Below are positions 16,501 through 24,665 of a DNA stretch of 35,761 nt, piece by piece. The notes beneath the pieces are model-generated. The model had not been told where the DNA came from. It did no database searches and saw only the letters and a program-made list of their open reading frames with translations. Location: assembly GCA_016124895.1 (NCBI GenBank), contig WGMU01000084.1, forward strand, positions 1 through 35,761, read 5' to 3'. The position numbers and the translations under genes were made by a program. Position 1 is the first letter of the stretch; each line of letters begins with the position of its first letter. Source of the stretch: a bacterium (GTDB lineage Bacteria; Planctomycetota; Planctomycetia; Planctomycetales; Planctomycetaceae).

Positions 16501-18894
16501 ATGGATCGCGCCGTTCTGCTGAAACTTCTGGCCGTCGCGCTATTCCTGAGCGTCTGCATGACGACGGCGGTTGAGGCTCAGCAGGACAAGCTGACTGAGC
16601 AGAACGTACTGCGGGCGATCAAGCTCGGCCGCGACGGGTTGCTGGGACTGCAGCAGGGCGACGGTTCATTCAAATCGTCTGTCAATCCAGTCGGAACATC
16701 CGCTCTGGCAACACTCGCGCTGCTCAACAGCGGCATGACGCCAGGGGATCGCGAAATGGCTCTGGCACTGGACTATCTCCGAAGCACCGGCCTGCCTGAC
16801 GACACCTACGCGCTCTCGCTGCTGGCGATGGTTTATTCGCTGGCGGACCAGGAGCAGGACCGGCTTCAACGGCTCAGGCCGATCGTCCGCGTTCTGTCCG
16901 ACTCACAGATTCCCCGTGGCGACATGAAAGGCTGCTGGGACTACAAACCGAGTTCCCGATCGGTCATCAACGGAGATCGCAGCAACGGTCAGTTTGCCGT
17001 GCTGGGGTTGTACGAGGCTGCTCATGCCGGGATTACTGTCGACCGCCGCGTCTGGGAGGACGCTCGCGATCACTGGTTGAGGTCGCAGAACGCAGACGGT
17101 GGCTGGGGCTACTCGCCATCCAATCCGGGAAGTTACGGCAGCATGACGGTGGCCGGGATCGGCGTGCTGGTGATGACGTCTGCGATGCTGCAGGAAGACG
17201 GCCCGCTCGATGCCGATGGCAACCCACAGTGCTGCCGGGAATCCGAACAGGATGAGGCGCTCGAACGCGCCCTGCGCTGGCTGACGACTCACTTCACGGT
17301 CGGCAGCAATCCGCAGGGCGGCCAGTGGCTGTTCTATTACCTCTATGGCCTGGAACGAGCCGGACGGCTCAGCGGTCGACGCTTTTTCGGCGAGCACGAC
17401 TGGTACCGCCGTGGTGCGGAGTTCCTCGTCATCGGACAGGACGAGCGGTCCGGCTTCTGGCAGCGCAACGCGGGCGGAGTTGAGAGTGATCCAGCAATCG
17501 CCAGTTCGCTGTCGCTGCTGTTTCTCTCGAAAGGGCTCGCCCCGGTTCTGATCAACAAACTGAAATTCGACCGACCCGGCGACGACCCGAACGCCATCAG
17601 CCGGCACTGGAACCGGCATCAGTTCGACATCCGCAATTTGACCGACCGGATTACCGGCTCAGATGGCTGGCCGAAACTGCTGACCTGGCAGGTCGTCGAC
17701 ATGAATACCGTGCGCGAACACGGCGGGCTGGAAGACCTGGCGATCTCGCGGATCCTGTATCTGTCGAGTGATTCGCCACCGGCCTTCAACGAACGCGACC
17801 TCGAACTACTGCGGCAGTACATCAACACCGGCGGCCTGATTTTCGCCGTCAATAACTGCAACTCCGCCGAGTTCGACGACGGAATGCACCAGCTCGTTGC
17901 GAAGATGTATCCGAACGGCGAAACGTCGCTGCAGAAGCTGACCGCCGATCATCCCGTATTCCGGGCGGAGTACCTGCTCGATCCGGAATCCGTTGAACTG
18001 CTGGGCGCGGACTTCGGCTGCCGGACGTCGATCATATACTCACCACGAGATCTCGGCTGTCTTTGGACGCGCTGGGGATTCGCTGATCCGCCCAACCGGC
18101 CTGACGCTCTGAAGAGTCAGATCGAAAAGGCGATGCGCATCGGCGTGAACGTCGTCGCGTACGCGACCGGCCGAGAACCGCCGAACAAATTCGAGGGGCA
18201 GGAACTGGCAGTTGAAGACGACCAGATCGTCTCGATCCGCCGCAGCCTGACGCAGATCGCCGAAGTCCGGCATACCGGTGGCTGGGATACGGCACCGAAA
18301 GCCAGCCGCAATCTGATGATCGCCCTCAATAAGACGGTCGGCCTGACGGTCTCGACTAAGCCTGCGGCGGTGACTCCCTCTGACGAAACACTGTTTGATT
18401 ACTCGATGCTGATGATGCACGGTCGCGAACGCTTTTCGATGAGCGACCGCGAGATTGATCGACTGCGAGCGTATCTCGATCGTGGTCGGCTGCTCTTCGC
18501 CGATGCCTGCTGCGGGTCGAAACCATTCGACCAGGCGTTTCGCGCCTTCGTCGCGAAGCTCTATCCGGACACGAAACTTGAACGCATTCCTGTCGACGAC
18601 GAACTGTTCAACGGGCAGATCGGACATGTCCTCGACCGAGTCCGCCGCCGCGTGGCCGGAGTTGCGGCGGGAGGCCGGGACGGCAACATCGTGGCCGGCG
18701 AGCCATTTCTCGAAGGCATTCGTGTCAACGGTCGCTGGGTCGTGATCTACAGTAAATACGACATCAGTTGCGCGCTGGAGCGGCAATCGACCGTTGCCTG
18801 CGCCGGTTACCTGCCGGACGATGCGGTGAAGATCGGCGTCAACGTCGTGCTCTACTCGTCCCAGCACAACACCCGATTGCCGATTGGCAAGTAA
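16501..18894 (+). CDS. Secreted prenyltransferase/squalene-cyclase-like protein with two DUF4159 domains
   Basis: A 797-residue protein. Residues 1-26 are a signal peptide (LLKLLAVALFLSVCM, cut near VEAQQ). Residues 30-340 form an alpha/alpha-barrel of the squalene-cyclase/prenyltransferase superfamily, with QQGDGSF and QNADGGWGY as QW-like repeats. Residues about 365-570 are one DUF4159 domain (LLTWQVVDMNTV, INTGGLIFAVNNCNSAEFDD) and about 585-790 a second (DYSMLMMHGRERF, LDRGRLLFADACCGSKPFD). Both end in similar segments: SIIYSPRDLGCLW with KIGVNVV-like sequence in the first, and VVIYSKYDISCAL with KIGVNVVLYSS in the second, pointing to internal duplication. DUF4159 often occurs near MoxR/DUF58 genes, which are absent here. 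No enzymatic role is proven. AAGGAAT lies 8 bases before the ATG. Confidence 0.87.
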   Translation: MDRAVLLKLLAVALFLSVCMTTAVEAQQDKLTEQNVLRAIKLGRDGLLGLQQGDGSFKSSVNPVGTSALATLALLNSGMTPGDREMALALDYLRSTGLPDDTYALSLLAMVYSLADQEQDRLQRLRPIVRVLSDSQIPRGDMKGCWDYKPSSRSVINGDRSNGQFAVLGLYEAAHAGITVDRRVWEDARDHWLRSQNADGGWGYSPSNPGSYGSMTVAGIGVLVMTSAMLQEDGPLDADGNPQCCRESEQDEALERALRWLTTHFTVGSNPQGGQWLFYYLYGLERAGRLSGRRFFGEHDWYRRGAEFLVIGQDERSGFWQRNAGGVESDPAIASSLSLLFLSKGLAPVLINKLKFDRPGDDPNAISRHWNRHQFDIRNLTDRITGSDGWPKLLTWQVVDMNTVREHGGLEDLAISRILYLSSDSPPAFNERDLELLRQYINTGGLIFAVNNCNSAEFDDGMHQLVAKMYPNGETSLQKLTADHPVFRAEYLLDPESVELLGADFGCRTSIIYSPRDLGCLWTRWGFADPPNRPDALKSQIEKAMRIGVNVVAYATGREPPNKFEGQELAVEDDQIVSIRRSLTQIAEVRHTGGWDTAPKASRNLMIALNKTVGLTVSTKPAAVTPSDETLFDYSMLMMHGRERFSMSDREIDRLRAYLDRGRLLFADACCGSKPFDQAFRAFVAKLYPDTKLERIPVDDELFNGQIGHVLDRVRRRVAGVAAGGRDGNIVAGEPFLEGIRVNGRWVVIYSKYDISCALERQSTVACAGYLPDDAVKIGVNVVLYSSQHNTRLPIGK

Positions 18895-19381
18895 GTCGCA
18901 AATAGAATCTGTCTGCCAGAACCGCTTGTGTGCCACTGGCTCCGCAAGTGCCCAGACCTGACGCCCTGGCAGAGCCAGTTGCAGACGCGAAGCCACAAGC
19001 AGCAGCCAGCGGACAGCACCGCTGCGCTGGATCTCCAGGTCGAACGTCGCGAAGCCGACATGCCCAACGGTGCTTTCCGAATTCGCGCAGACTCCGCACC
19101 GCTCCCGAGAATTCCTTTGCAGTCGTTTGCCGAATTGCTGCGTTCGCTCGTACCCTGCGTTCTGCTTTCAACTTGAACCGCGCCGCCCGACGAAGTGGGG
19201 ACGGGACCGGTCGCCCCAGGATGCCTCGTTGGGCGACCTTGCATCGCGGAAGGCAGAAAGCCGACGTCTCATGTGGGGACGCATCCGCAGTTAGCGACTG
19301 CCGTGAAAACTTCGCCGATTGGCGGCGTCTGCCGACTGCGACGTGCGCCCGCAAACACAGCTTTGATCGATTGAGAACTCC
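18895..19381. other. 487-base spacer with a GTGCCACTGGCT-type palindrome and a GC-rich hairpin
   Basis: An imperfect inverted repeat at 18929-18983 (left core TGTGCCACTGGCTCCGC, right core GGCAGAGCCAGTTGCA) follows the DUF4159 gene by 34 bases. A separate 8-base hairpin (GGTCGCCC at 19209-19216, GGGCGACC at 19231-19238) and two copies of GTGGGGACG (19195 and 19272) lie further on. ORFs here have no recognisable homology and no good ribosome sites. I see no gene. Confidence 0.55.
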
Positions 19382-19936
19382 GTGACCCGTATTTTCCTGA
19401 CTCTGGCGTTCCTGGGAACCGCCCTGATTGCCGTGACGTTTTTTCTCGGCCTGGGTATCGACGATCCGCGCGTCCGCGACCCGCAGATCCAGCAGACGGT
19501 CAGTACTCACATGCTGACCGGCCTGGCTGGCCTGGTGTTTGCAGCCCTGGTCCACGCAATCACGTTTACCTATTTCATGGGCACCGGCCGCTGGATTGAA
19601 GAAACTTCGCGAGCGTATCAGCTTCCAGAAGATCAGTATCGTCAGAACCAGTCCGTGAAGTACCGCCTGCTGCCCGGTATCTGCCTTGCGTTCACCATGC
19701 TCGTCATGACGGGAGCTTTCGGGGCAATGGCCGATCCGGCAACCGGCGGCAGCTACTCCGGGTGGCTGGGTCTCAGTCCCGCGACTGTCCATCTGGTCTT
19801 TGCAACGCTGACTGTTTGCGTGAACCTGGCGGTCAACCTCCACGAATTCCGATCCATCGAGCGGAACGGCGAGATCGTGGCATCGGTCATGTCCGAAGTT
19901 GTCCGCATCCGAACTGAACGCGGTCTTCCGGTCTGA
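19382..19936 (+). CDS. Four-helix membrane protein, unknown function
   Basis: A 184-residue protein starting with GTG. Four hydrophobic helices are visible at about 4-24, 43-68, 95-115 and 132-152. Histidines occur inside or at the ends of helices 2 and 4 (STHMLTGL, LVHAITF, ATVHLVF and NLHEF), an arrangement seen in b-type haem membrane proteins, but no family is recognised, so haem binding is only a guess. The loop after helix 2 (GTGRWIEETSRAYQLPEDQY) is polar and looks conserved. There is no clear ribosome site before the GTG (GATTGAGAACTCC). The insertion-sequence relics begin 22 bases after its stop. Confidence 0.68.
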   Translation: MTRIFLTLAFLGTALIAVTFFLGLGIDDPRVRDPQIQQTVSTHMLTGLAGLVFAALVHAITFTYFMGTGRWIEETSRAYQLPEDQYRQNQSVKYRLLPGICLAFTMLVMTGAFGAMADPATGGSYSGWLGLSPATVHLVFATLTVCVNLAVNLHEFRSIERNGEIVASVMSEVVRIRTERGLPV

Positions 19937-19958
19937 TCCCGCATTCAGGTTTGCACAG

Positions 19959-20132
19959 TGGCCTGCCCCCGAAAAGTGGTCAGGGAGTTATGAGAGTTTC
20001 CGGCCGATAAAGATCGGCGAAGGAGGCTTTCAGATGACGAAGCGACGAAGAGGGCACAATCCCGAGCAGATCGTGAAGAAGCTGCGTGATGCGGACGCGA
20101 TGCTGAATGCGGGGAAGAGTCTGGTCGCGTGC
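19959..20132 (+). mobile_element. IS3-family relic: left end and start of orfA
   Basis: From 19959 the sequence reads like an IS3-family (IS1327-like) end (core CTGCCCCCGAAAAGTGGTCA). It is followed by AGGAGG at 20021 and an ATG at 20034. The first 33 codons (RRRGHNPEQIVKKLRDADAM then LNAGKSL) match the N-terminus of IS3 OrfA, a helix-turn-helix protein. After about 20132 the similarity to OrfA stops, though the frame stays open to 20345. No orfB and no second end are present, so this is a truncated, inactive relic. Confidence 0.72.
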
Positions 20133-20384
20133 AGCAGTGCTTTGTCCGATTCGACGAAAGGTCTCTGGTCAGCGCTTCGGAGCAGACGGATCACCGCCAC
20201 CGGACTACGCAATTGTCGCGGCTTGACGGAGATTTTGTCGCCACTATCGGTTCCGGCAGACTCAACCGCTGTGGTACTGCAGCCGATGAATCTGCGATGT
20301 TTGGCCCCACTCAGAGGCGGTGTTTCCGTCGGCTCCGTCAAGTAGCCAGCGTCCTCACTGTATGAGTCCCGGTAACTGATCCTC

Positions 20385-20591
20385 CTATATTGGCCTTGCA
20401 GTTCCGGGAAATATCTCCAGGCGGACCACTTCGGCGAGTGTGCTGGAATCCTCAGCCCTCGCAGATTCAGGAATAGGAATCCGACTTCTCAGATCGTCCA
20501 CAGTGATCTGTTTGCCACTTGCTCCTTCAAGTCCGGTTGTCGCGACAAACGTCAGCCACTCGCTGGTCTCGTCTGACTCCGTGACCAGCAA
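20385..20591 (-). pseudogene. C-terminal remnant of an unidentified protein
   Basis: The minus-strand frame encodes 68 residues (for example TSEWLTFVATTGLEGASGKQ and TLAEVVRLEIFPGTARPI) that read like normal protein but have no ribosome site. Upstream the frame closes at a TAA beside the IS66-type remnant. I read it as the tail of a gene whose front was removed by insertion of the IS66-type element. No family is recognised. It could also be a chance ORF. Confidence 0.3.
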
Positions 20592-20615
20592 TGACCCAGT
20601 CTGCCCCGTACTTGT

Positions 20616-20950
20616 TTACCGGCTCGTTAGTGGGATGAGGGCTGGCTGGGGCGAGGTGAGGTTCTGCTTGAGGAAGTTGAGCGGGTCGGTGGCCTGTTGA
20701 GCGGCGGTGACGAGGACGGTCATCAGGATGGACTGGACTTCGGCTCCGGTCCAGGTGCGGTTGCCGCTCCAGACCTTGCGGTTAACGACGGCCGGGCGGA
20801 TGGCCTGCTCGGCACGCCAGTTGGTGGCGTTGACCAGCGGATCGCCGAGGAATGTGAACAGGTCGTCGAGATGGTTTTCCAGGTGCTTCGCGAGTCGCTC
20901 GTTGGCGGCGTGCGATTTCACCGGCGTGATCAGGCGTCGCATCGTCGACG
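20616..20950 (-). pseudogene. IS66-family transposase, C-terminal fragment
   Basis: About the last 110 residues match the end of the IS66 DDE transposase (TnpC): NERLAKHLENHLDDLFTFL, NWRAEQAIRPAVVNRKVWSG and NRTWTGAEVQSILM, ending in DPLNFLKQNL. In intact elements this follows a long DDE catalytic core, which is missing here; the homology breaks at about 20950 where an IS21-type end begins. The IS21-type element therefore appears to have inserted into, or recombined with, the IS66 gene. The frame runs on upstream to 21143 through IS21 sequence, but those residues are not transposase. TnpA and TnpB are absent, so it is inactive. Confidence 0.85.
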
Positions 20951-21000
20951 TGATAGGCGTGTAAAATGGACCCACATCGGCGTCGAAATCGGCCCCACCT
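20951..21000. mobile_element. IS21-family right terminal repeat region
   Basis: Just beyond istB lies TGATAGGCGTGTAAAATGGA, followed by CCCACATCGGCGTCGAAATC and GGCCCC. This resembles the internal repeats at IS21-family ends, which begin with TG and contain AAAATGGACCC-like blocks. It marks the boundary with the IS66 fragment. I find no matching left end in the window. Confidence 0.55.
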
Positions 21001-21058
21001 GGTGAGTGGGTGGCCACGCGGGAGAGCGTGGCGTTGGTGTGGCCTCGTCGAGGGAGGC

Positions 21059-21922
21059 TCAGCTTTTGCCGGCTGGCTGCTGCTTCTCTTTCATCGACTG
21101 TTTGAAGCGGTAGCTTTCGCCATTCATCTCGAAGATGTAGCAATGGTGCGTGAGCCGGTCCAGCAGCGCGGCGGTCATGCGTTCGCCCTGGAAGATCTGG
21201 TTCCAGTCGCTGAACGACAGGTTGCTGGTGATCAGCAGGCTGCGGCGTTCGTAGCGGTCGGCGAACACCTGGAACAGCAGCTCGGCACCGGAGCGGCTGA
21301 ACGACAGATAGCCGAGTTCATCAACGATCAGCAGGTCGATCCGATCGAGCTTCTTCAGCAGCGAGGCCAGGGTGAACTTCTTCTGTGCCTCTTCGAGCTG
21401 GTTGACCAGAGCCGCGGCCGTGAAGAACCTGGTCCGCACGCCTTCACGGCAGGCGGCCAGGCCAGGTGCGATCGACAGATGCGTTTTCCCAGTGCCGGGT
21501 TGACCGAGCAGGCAGACATTGGCGTGCTGCGTGATCCATTCGCAACGCGCCAGTTCCAGGACTTTCTGTTTGCTGACCGAAGGCAGTGCCGAGAAGTCGT
21601 AGCTGTCCAGGTCTTTGTGCACCGGGAACTGAGCCTGCCTGATGCGTGAGTTCAGTGTGTTGGTGGCCCGTGCTGCCACTTCCAGTTCGGTCAGTCGCAG
21701 CAGATACTGCTCGTACGACTGGTTCGAGTCCGCTGCTTCCCGGGCCAGCGGCTGGAACTCGGCATTCATCGTTGGCAGCCGGAGTTGCCTGAGATTCGAC
21801 TTCAGCAGCAGATGCTGAGCATCGTTCTTCACCGGTGCCGGTGAGGCTTTGCCGCCGGGCGTCTTCTTCACGGACGTGCCCGTCGACTTCGCATCGCCGC
21901 CTGTCTGCTTCCCTGAGTTCAT
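21059..21922 (-). CDS. istB: IS21-family ATP-binding helper protein IstB
   Basis: A 287-residue AAA+ ATPase that assists the IstA transposase of IS21-type elements. Walker A is GQPGTGKT (140-147), Walker B is within LLIVDELGYLSF, and the family blocks YEQYLLRLTELEVAARA, ALPSVSKQKVLELARCEWI, FADRYERRSLLITSNL and ERMTAALLDRLTHHCYIFEM are intact. It has a polar N-terminal extension of about 35 residues (MNSGKQTGGD onward) before LLLKSNLRQLRLPTM. One oddity is a proline in SIAPGLAACREG, where SIALG-like sequence is usual. The istA gene is missing: an IS91-type transposase fragment stands where its body should be, so the protein is probably orphaned. Start at 21922, before the polar N-terminus. 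Confidence 0.92.
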   Translation of the reverse strand: MNSGKQTGGDAKSTGTSVKKTPGGKASPAPVKNDAQHLLLKSNLRQLRLPTMNAEFQPLAREAADSNQSYEQYLLRLTELEVAARATNTLNSRIRQAQFPVHKDLDSYDFSALPSVSKQKVLELARCEWITQHANVCLLGQPGTGKTHLSIAPGLAACREGVRTRFFTAAALVNQLEEAQKKFTLASLLKKLDRIDLLIVDELGYLSFSRSGAELLFQVFADRYERRSLLITSNLSFSDWNQIFQGERMTAALLDRLTHHCYIFEMNGESYRFKQSMKEKQQPAGKS

Positions 21923-22017
21923 CGTCTGTGCTTCCTTGTGGCTGAGGAGAAAGGACCGGTGCCGTGGAGAGCAACCGGTCGAACTGATGCAGGGCCGGAA
22001 CGGACAGCCAGTGCCCT

Positions 22018-22682
22018 GAGAGCACCATGAAAACGTAACCGGCCCGTGACAAAAGCCTGTCTGAGGCCAGCGAGAAATCTGCCGCGAAAGACACGACTGA
22101 GCACACGCACGGGGAGAAAAAATCCCGCCGGCCCGGTCGGCGACAGGACACCCAGCGGGTTCCGTCAGCAGACAGTCCGCCACCAGTGACCACCGCGTGA
22201 ACGTGAGGGTGGTGCATCAGGTTCTGTCCCCACGTATGCAGCACCATCAGACAGCCGACGCGAGCGCCCAGATGCTTCGGATCGGCGGCCAGCTGCTGCA
22301 CTGTCTCAGCGGCGGCCTGAAACAGCAGCCCGTAAACCACTCGCCTGTTCTGCAGGGCCAGCGGGCCAGGTTCATGCGGCAGCGTAAACACGAGATGAAA
22401 GTACGGGACGGGCAGCAGTTCGGCTTCACGCTGATCCAGCCAGCGGGCACGGGCCATGCCCTGGCACTTCGGGCAGTGCCGGTTGCGGCACGAGTTGTAC
22501 TGAATCTGCTGGTGGCCGCAGCCCTGGCAGAGCTGCACATGTCCGCCCAGAGCCGCAGTCCGGCACTGCTTCACGGCCCGCAGCACCCGATACTGTTCGT
22601 GCGAGGTCTGCTGTCCATACCGGGCGAGAAACTCCGCTTCTCCGGCACGAAACACGTCAGCCACTTCCAGGGCGGCTCTCAT
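22018..22682 (-). pseudogene. IS91-type HUH transposase, N-terminal half, frame-shifted and truncated
   Basis: From the ATG at 22682 (GGGAGGT 6 bases upstream) the frame gives an N-terminal zinc-binding domain (CQGCGHQQIQ, CRNRHCPKCQG) and the HUH nuclease motif HHPHVHAVVTGGGLSADG. The body of an IS91/IS801 rolling-circle transposase continues in the -1 frame as LPVRVLSRVFRGRFLAGLRQ, up to FHGAL at about 22018. The switch occurs at a run of six T bases (22117-22122), forming the heptamer T-TTT-TTC. The catalytic tyrosine region is missing because the sequence passes into istB-side DNA, possibly with a tail of istA (LSVPALHQFDRLL). It is non-functional. Confidence 0.85.
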
Positions 22683-23165
22683 GACGAACCTCCCTCTGCC
22701 TCTGGCGGATCGGAAGGCGGTCCCGTCCCGTCCCGTCAGCCACTGGGGATGTCGGCTCGCCGAGAATCAGTTCCAGCGGGCTCGGGGCTTTCCGCAGACC
22801 ATCCGCCGTGAACTGTGGATCAAAACAATTTCTGCACAGGCTCATTTCGCCAAAGCCCTCACAAAAACTCCCGGCAAACTCAAAAACAGCCTGCTCGACT
22901 CCCTCTGCCAGACCGCTTGGCGGCAGATGTCGAGCTGAGAGCCTGAGCGTCTTCCGTAGGCAACTCAGTTTCAGCCGAAAGTCGACCGCAAACCTCTCAA
23001 TGCAACAGCCGGGTTTGCGGCCATCAGGCCGCTCGCCTCTGCGGCGACGGCACTGACAGGCATTTTCGATTTCTGATCGAACCGTTAAAAGCACCTCACA
23101 CATCCGGTGCAGAGTGATCGTGCCGTTGCTGGCTGTCTGGTTGAATCAGGGAAGGATGTCTTCGC
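22683..23165. other. 483-base spacer between the IS91 remnant and the DUF5672 gene
   Basis: No recognisable protein is encoded on either strand. It contains a short tandem run of CCCGT units at 22724-22738, a perfect 6-base hairpin GCGGCC-ATCA-GGCCGC at 23020-23035, and the presumed promoter of the gene at 23166. Part of it may be the outer end of the IS91-type element, which has no classic inverted repeats. Confidence 0.45.
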
Positions 23166-23963
23166 ATGGAAGTGAAGGGCTGGTTCTCGCGGCGCTGGCG
23201 ATGGCAGCGGCCGTTTCGGCAGGTGCTGACGAGAATCTCTGACGAACTGGCGGACTTCCGGAAGACGCTGCCGGTTCACAGCCGTTTCGGGTCCGTGCTC
23301 CTCGAAGACCGGCCGCTGCCGTATCTGCGAACCGTTGTCGCGAACCATCTGTATTTCGCACCGCCGGAGTTCGGACTGACGGTTTTCTGCGGCGAGGATT
23401 CACGCGGCTGGATGCGCGACGTACTCGCGGCGTTTGAAAACATTCACTTCGAGACGCTGCCCTACGCGCTGGACTGCTACGAGGCGATCAATCGCTTCAT
23501 GCTGTCTCGTGATTTCTACGACCGCATCCCGTACGAAAAGTGTCTCGTCTTTCAGCACGACACTCTGCTCTGCCGCCCGATGGACGAATCATTCTTCGAG
23601 TTCGACTATATCGGGGCGCCCTGGAAGGCTCCGGAACCGGGTGATCCGAGCGTCGGCAACGGCGGGCTGTCGTGGCGGAACATCCAGGCCTGCTCGGCAG
23701 TCCTGCCCACCGGCCCGACGCTTGACTGGGAAGACGTCCATCTCGGTCGAAGGCTGCCACTGGCTGGCTGGAAAGTGGCTCCGGTCGCAGTCGCGCAGAC
23801 TTTCAGTGTCGAGCAGGTTTACTATCCGACTCCGTTCGGCGTCCATAACTGCTGGAGCCATCTGCCGCATCGCAAAGTCCGGCGGATTCTCAACGCCATT
23901 GAGCATTCAGTGCCGGCCCCTGTGGTGAAGTCTGAGCCGTCCGGTCAGCGGTCCGCAGCGTAA
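23166..23963 (+). CDS. DUF5672 protein, putative glycosyltransferase
   Basis: A 265-residue soluble protein. The block CLVFQHDTLLCRPMDESFFE then FDYIGAPWKAPE, and VGNGGLSWRN next to it, are the hallmark of the DUF5672 family. That family is found in capsule and polysaccharide loci and has a glycosyltransferase-A-like fold; the HDT sequence may play the role of a DxD metal motif. The C-terminal PTPFGVHNCW is also typical of the family. The first 25 residues are basic and aromatic (WFSRRWRWQRPFRQ) and may contact the membrane. AAGGA stands 9 bases before the ATG. No other polysaccharide genes are next to it, so the substrate is unknown. Confidence 0.78.
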   Translation: MEVKGWFSRRWRWQRPFRQVLTRISDELADFRKTLPVHSRFGSVLLEDRPLPYLRTVVANHLYFAPPEFGLTVFCGEDSRGWMRDVLAAFENIHFETLPYALDCYEAINRFMLSRDFYDRIPYEKCLVFQHDTLLCRPMDESFFEFDYIGAPWKAPEPGDPSVGNGGLSWRNIQACSAVLPTGPTLDWEDVHLGRRLPLAGWKVAPVAVAQTFSVEQVYYPTPFGVHNCWSHLPHRKVRRILNAIEHSVPAPVVKSEPSGQRSAA

Positions 23964-24104
23964 AACTTTGCGGATTGTTCCGGTTTTGCCGAAGAACCGG
24001 GACGTGCGAAGCCGATCTGAGGGTAACGGACCGTGCGATCCCGGAATGTCGATCGCCCGGCGTGACGCTCTGATCGGTTCAGGGATGAACAGGACGGATT
24101 CGGC

Positions 24105-24380
24105 ATGACGCTTTCCAGATTCAGCAAACCGCTGCTCTCAATGCTCGCCTGCTGCGGCTTCGCCTCGACGATCACCGGGTGCCAGACAACTGTCGGCGGC
24201 CAGACTCTTCCGTCCGCCTACTATCTGCGCGATGACGTGCAGTATTTCCCGGCCGGACCGGAGTTCATCCTGTCGAACACCGTCGAGGCCATCGAGCAGT
24301 ACAAGCTCGACCAGTCCGGGTTCCAGGGCAACTTCGCCGACGACGGATCCGTCGCGCCACCGGCCCCTGGCGGTTTCTGA
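24105..24380 (+). CDS. Small lipoprotein of planctomycete type
   Basis: A 91-residue protein with a lipoprotein-like signal peptide: basic start, hydrophobic core SMLACCGFASTI, then a lipobox-like TITGC with the cysteine at about residue 26. The mature part (QTTVGGQTLPSAYYLRDDVQ, then YFPAGPEF) resembles very short, conserved surface proteins that I associate with planctomycetes. It ends in a P/G/A-rich tail. No function is known. A good terminator follows at 24570, so it is probably transcribed alone or with the DUF5672 gene 141 bases upstream. Confidence 0.75.
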   Translation: MTLSRFSKPLLSMLACCGFASTITGCQTTVGGQTLPSAYYLRDDVQYFPAGPEFILSNTVEAIEQYKLDQSGFQGNFADDGSVAPPAPGGF

Positions 24381-24569
24381 CGAGGTCATCACCCGACCAG
24401 ACGACAGTGCTCCGCCGGGCAGCAATCCTCAGAAGAGTCTGTTTCTCCCGGACGTGCGCGCTTCCGAATCATTTCCCCACTCGTTCAGCAATGGCACTCA
24501 ACCTCTGAGATCAAGCGTGCATCGATTGCTGTCGCCGGACAGGCGCAGTGGTCGATGCCGGGGGGGACG

Positions 24570-24619
24570 CCCCTTCACAGGTCCGGGTCTCTGATCCGAC
24601 GTGTGAAGGGGTTTCTTTT
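24570..24619 (+). terminator. Intrinsic terminator after the small lipoprotein gene
   Basis: A perfect 10-base stem (CCCCTTCACA at 24570-24579, TGTGAAGGGG at 24602-24611) with a 22-base loop that may pair internally is followed by TTTCTTTTT. It lies about 190 bases after the stop at 24380 and before the convergent CBS gene. Confidence 0.8.
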
Positions 24620-24665
24620 TACGTCGCGACCAGCGCTGAACGAAGTTGACTCACAGCCCGGCAAC

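Noticed and set aside
19209-19238. 8-base GC hairpin as a terminator or riboswitch before the 19382 gene
   Set aside because: No T-run follows and the wider region does not match any riboswitch core that I know.
18040-19843. Minus-strand ORFs of 318 and 334 codons across the DUF4159 gene end and the following spacer
   Set aside because: Arginine-rich composition, no homology, and they overlap a real gene and a palindrome.
20030-20341. Minus-strand ORF of 103 codons opposite the IS3 relic
   Set aside because: It covers IS3 orfA antisense DNA, has a TTG start and shows no recognisable family.
22657-23103. Minus-strand ORF of 148 codons upstream of the IS91-type transposase
   Set aside because: No family recognised and no ribosome site; it overlaps the transposase start. 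It may be non-coding element end.
23755-23775. GCCACTGGCTGGCTGG resembling the GTGCCACTGGCT repeat inside the DUF5672 gene
   Set aside because: Only about 10 bases match, there is no inverted partner, and it lies in ordinary coding sequence.
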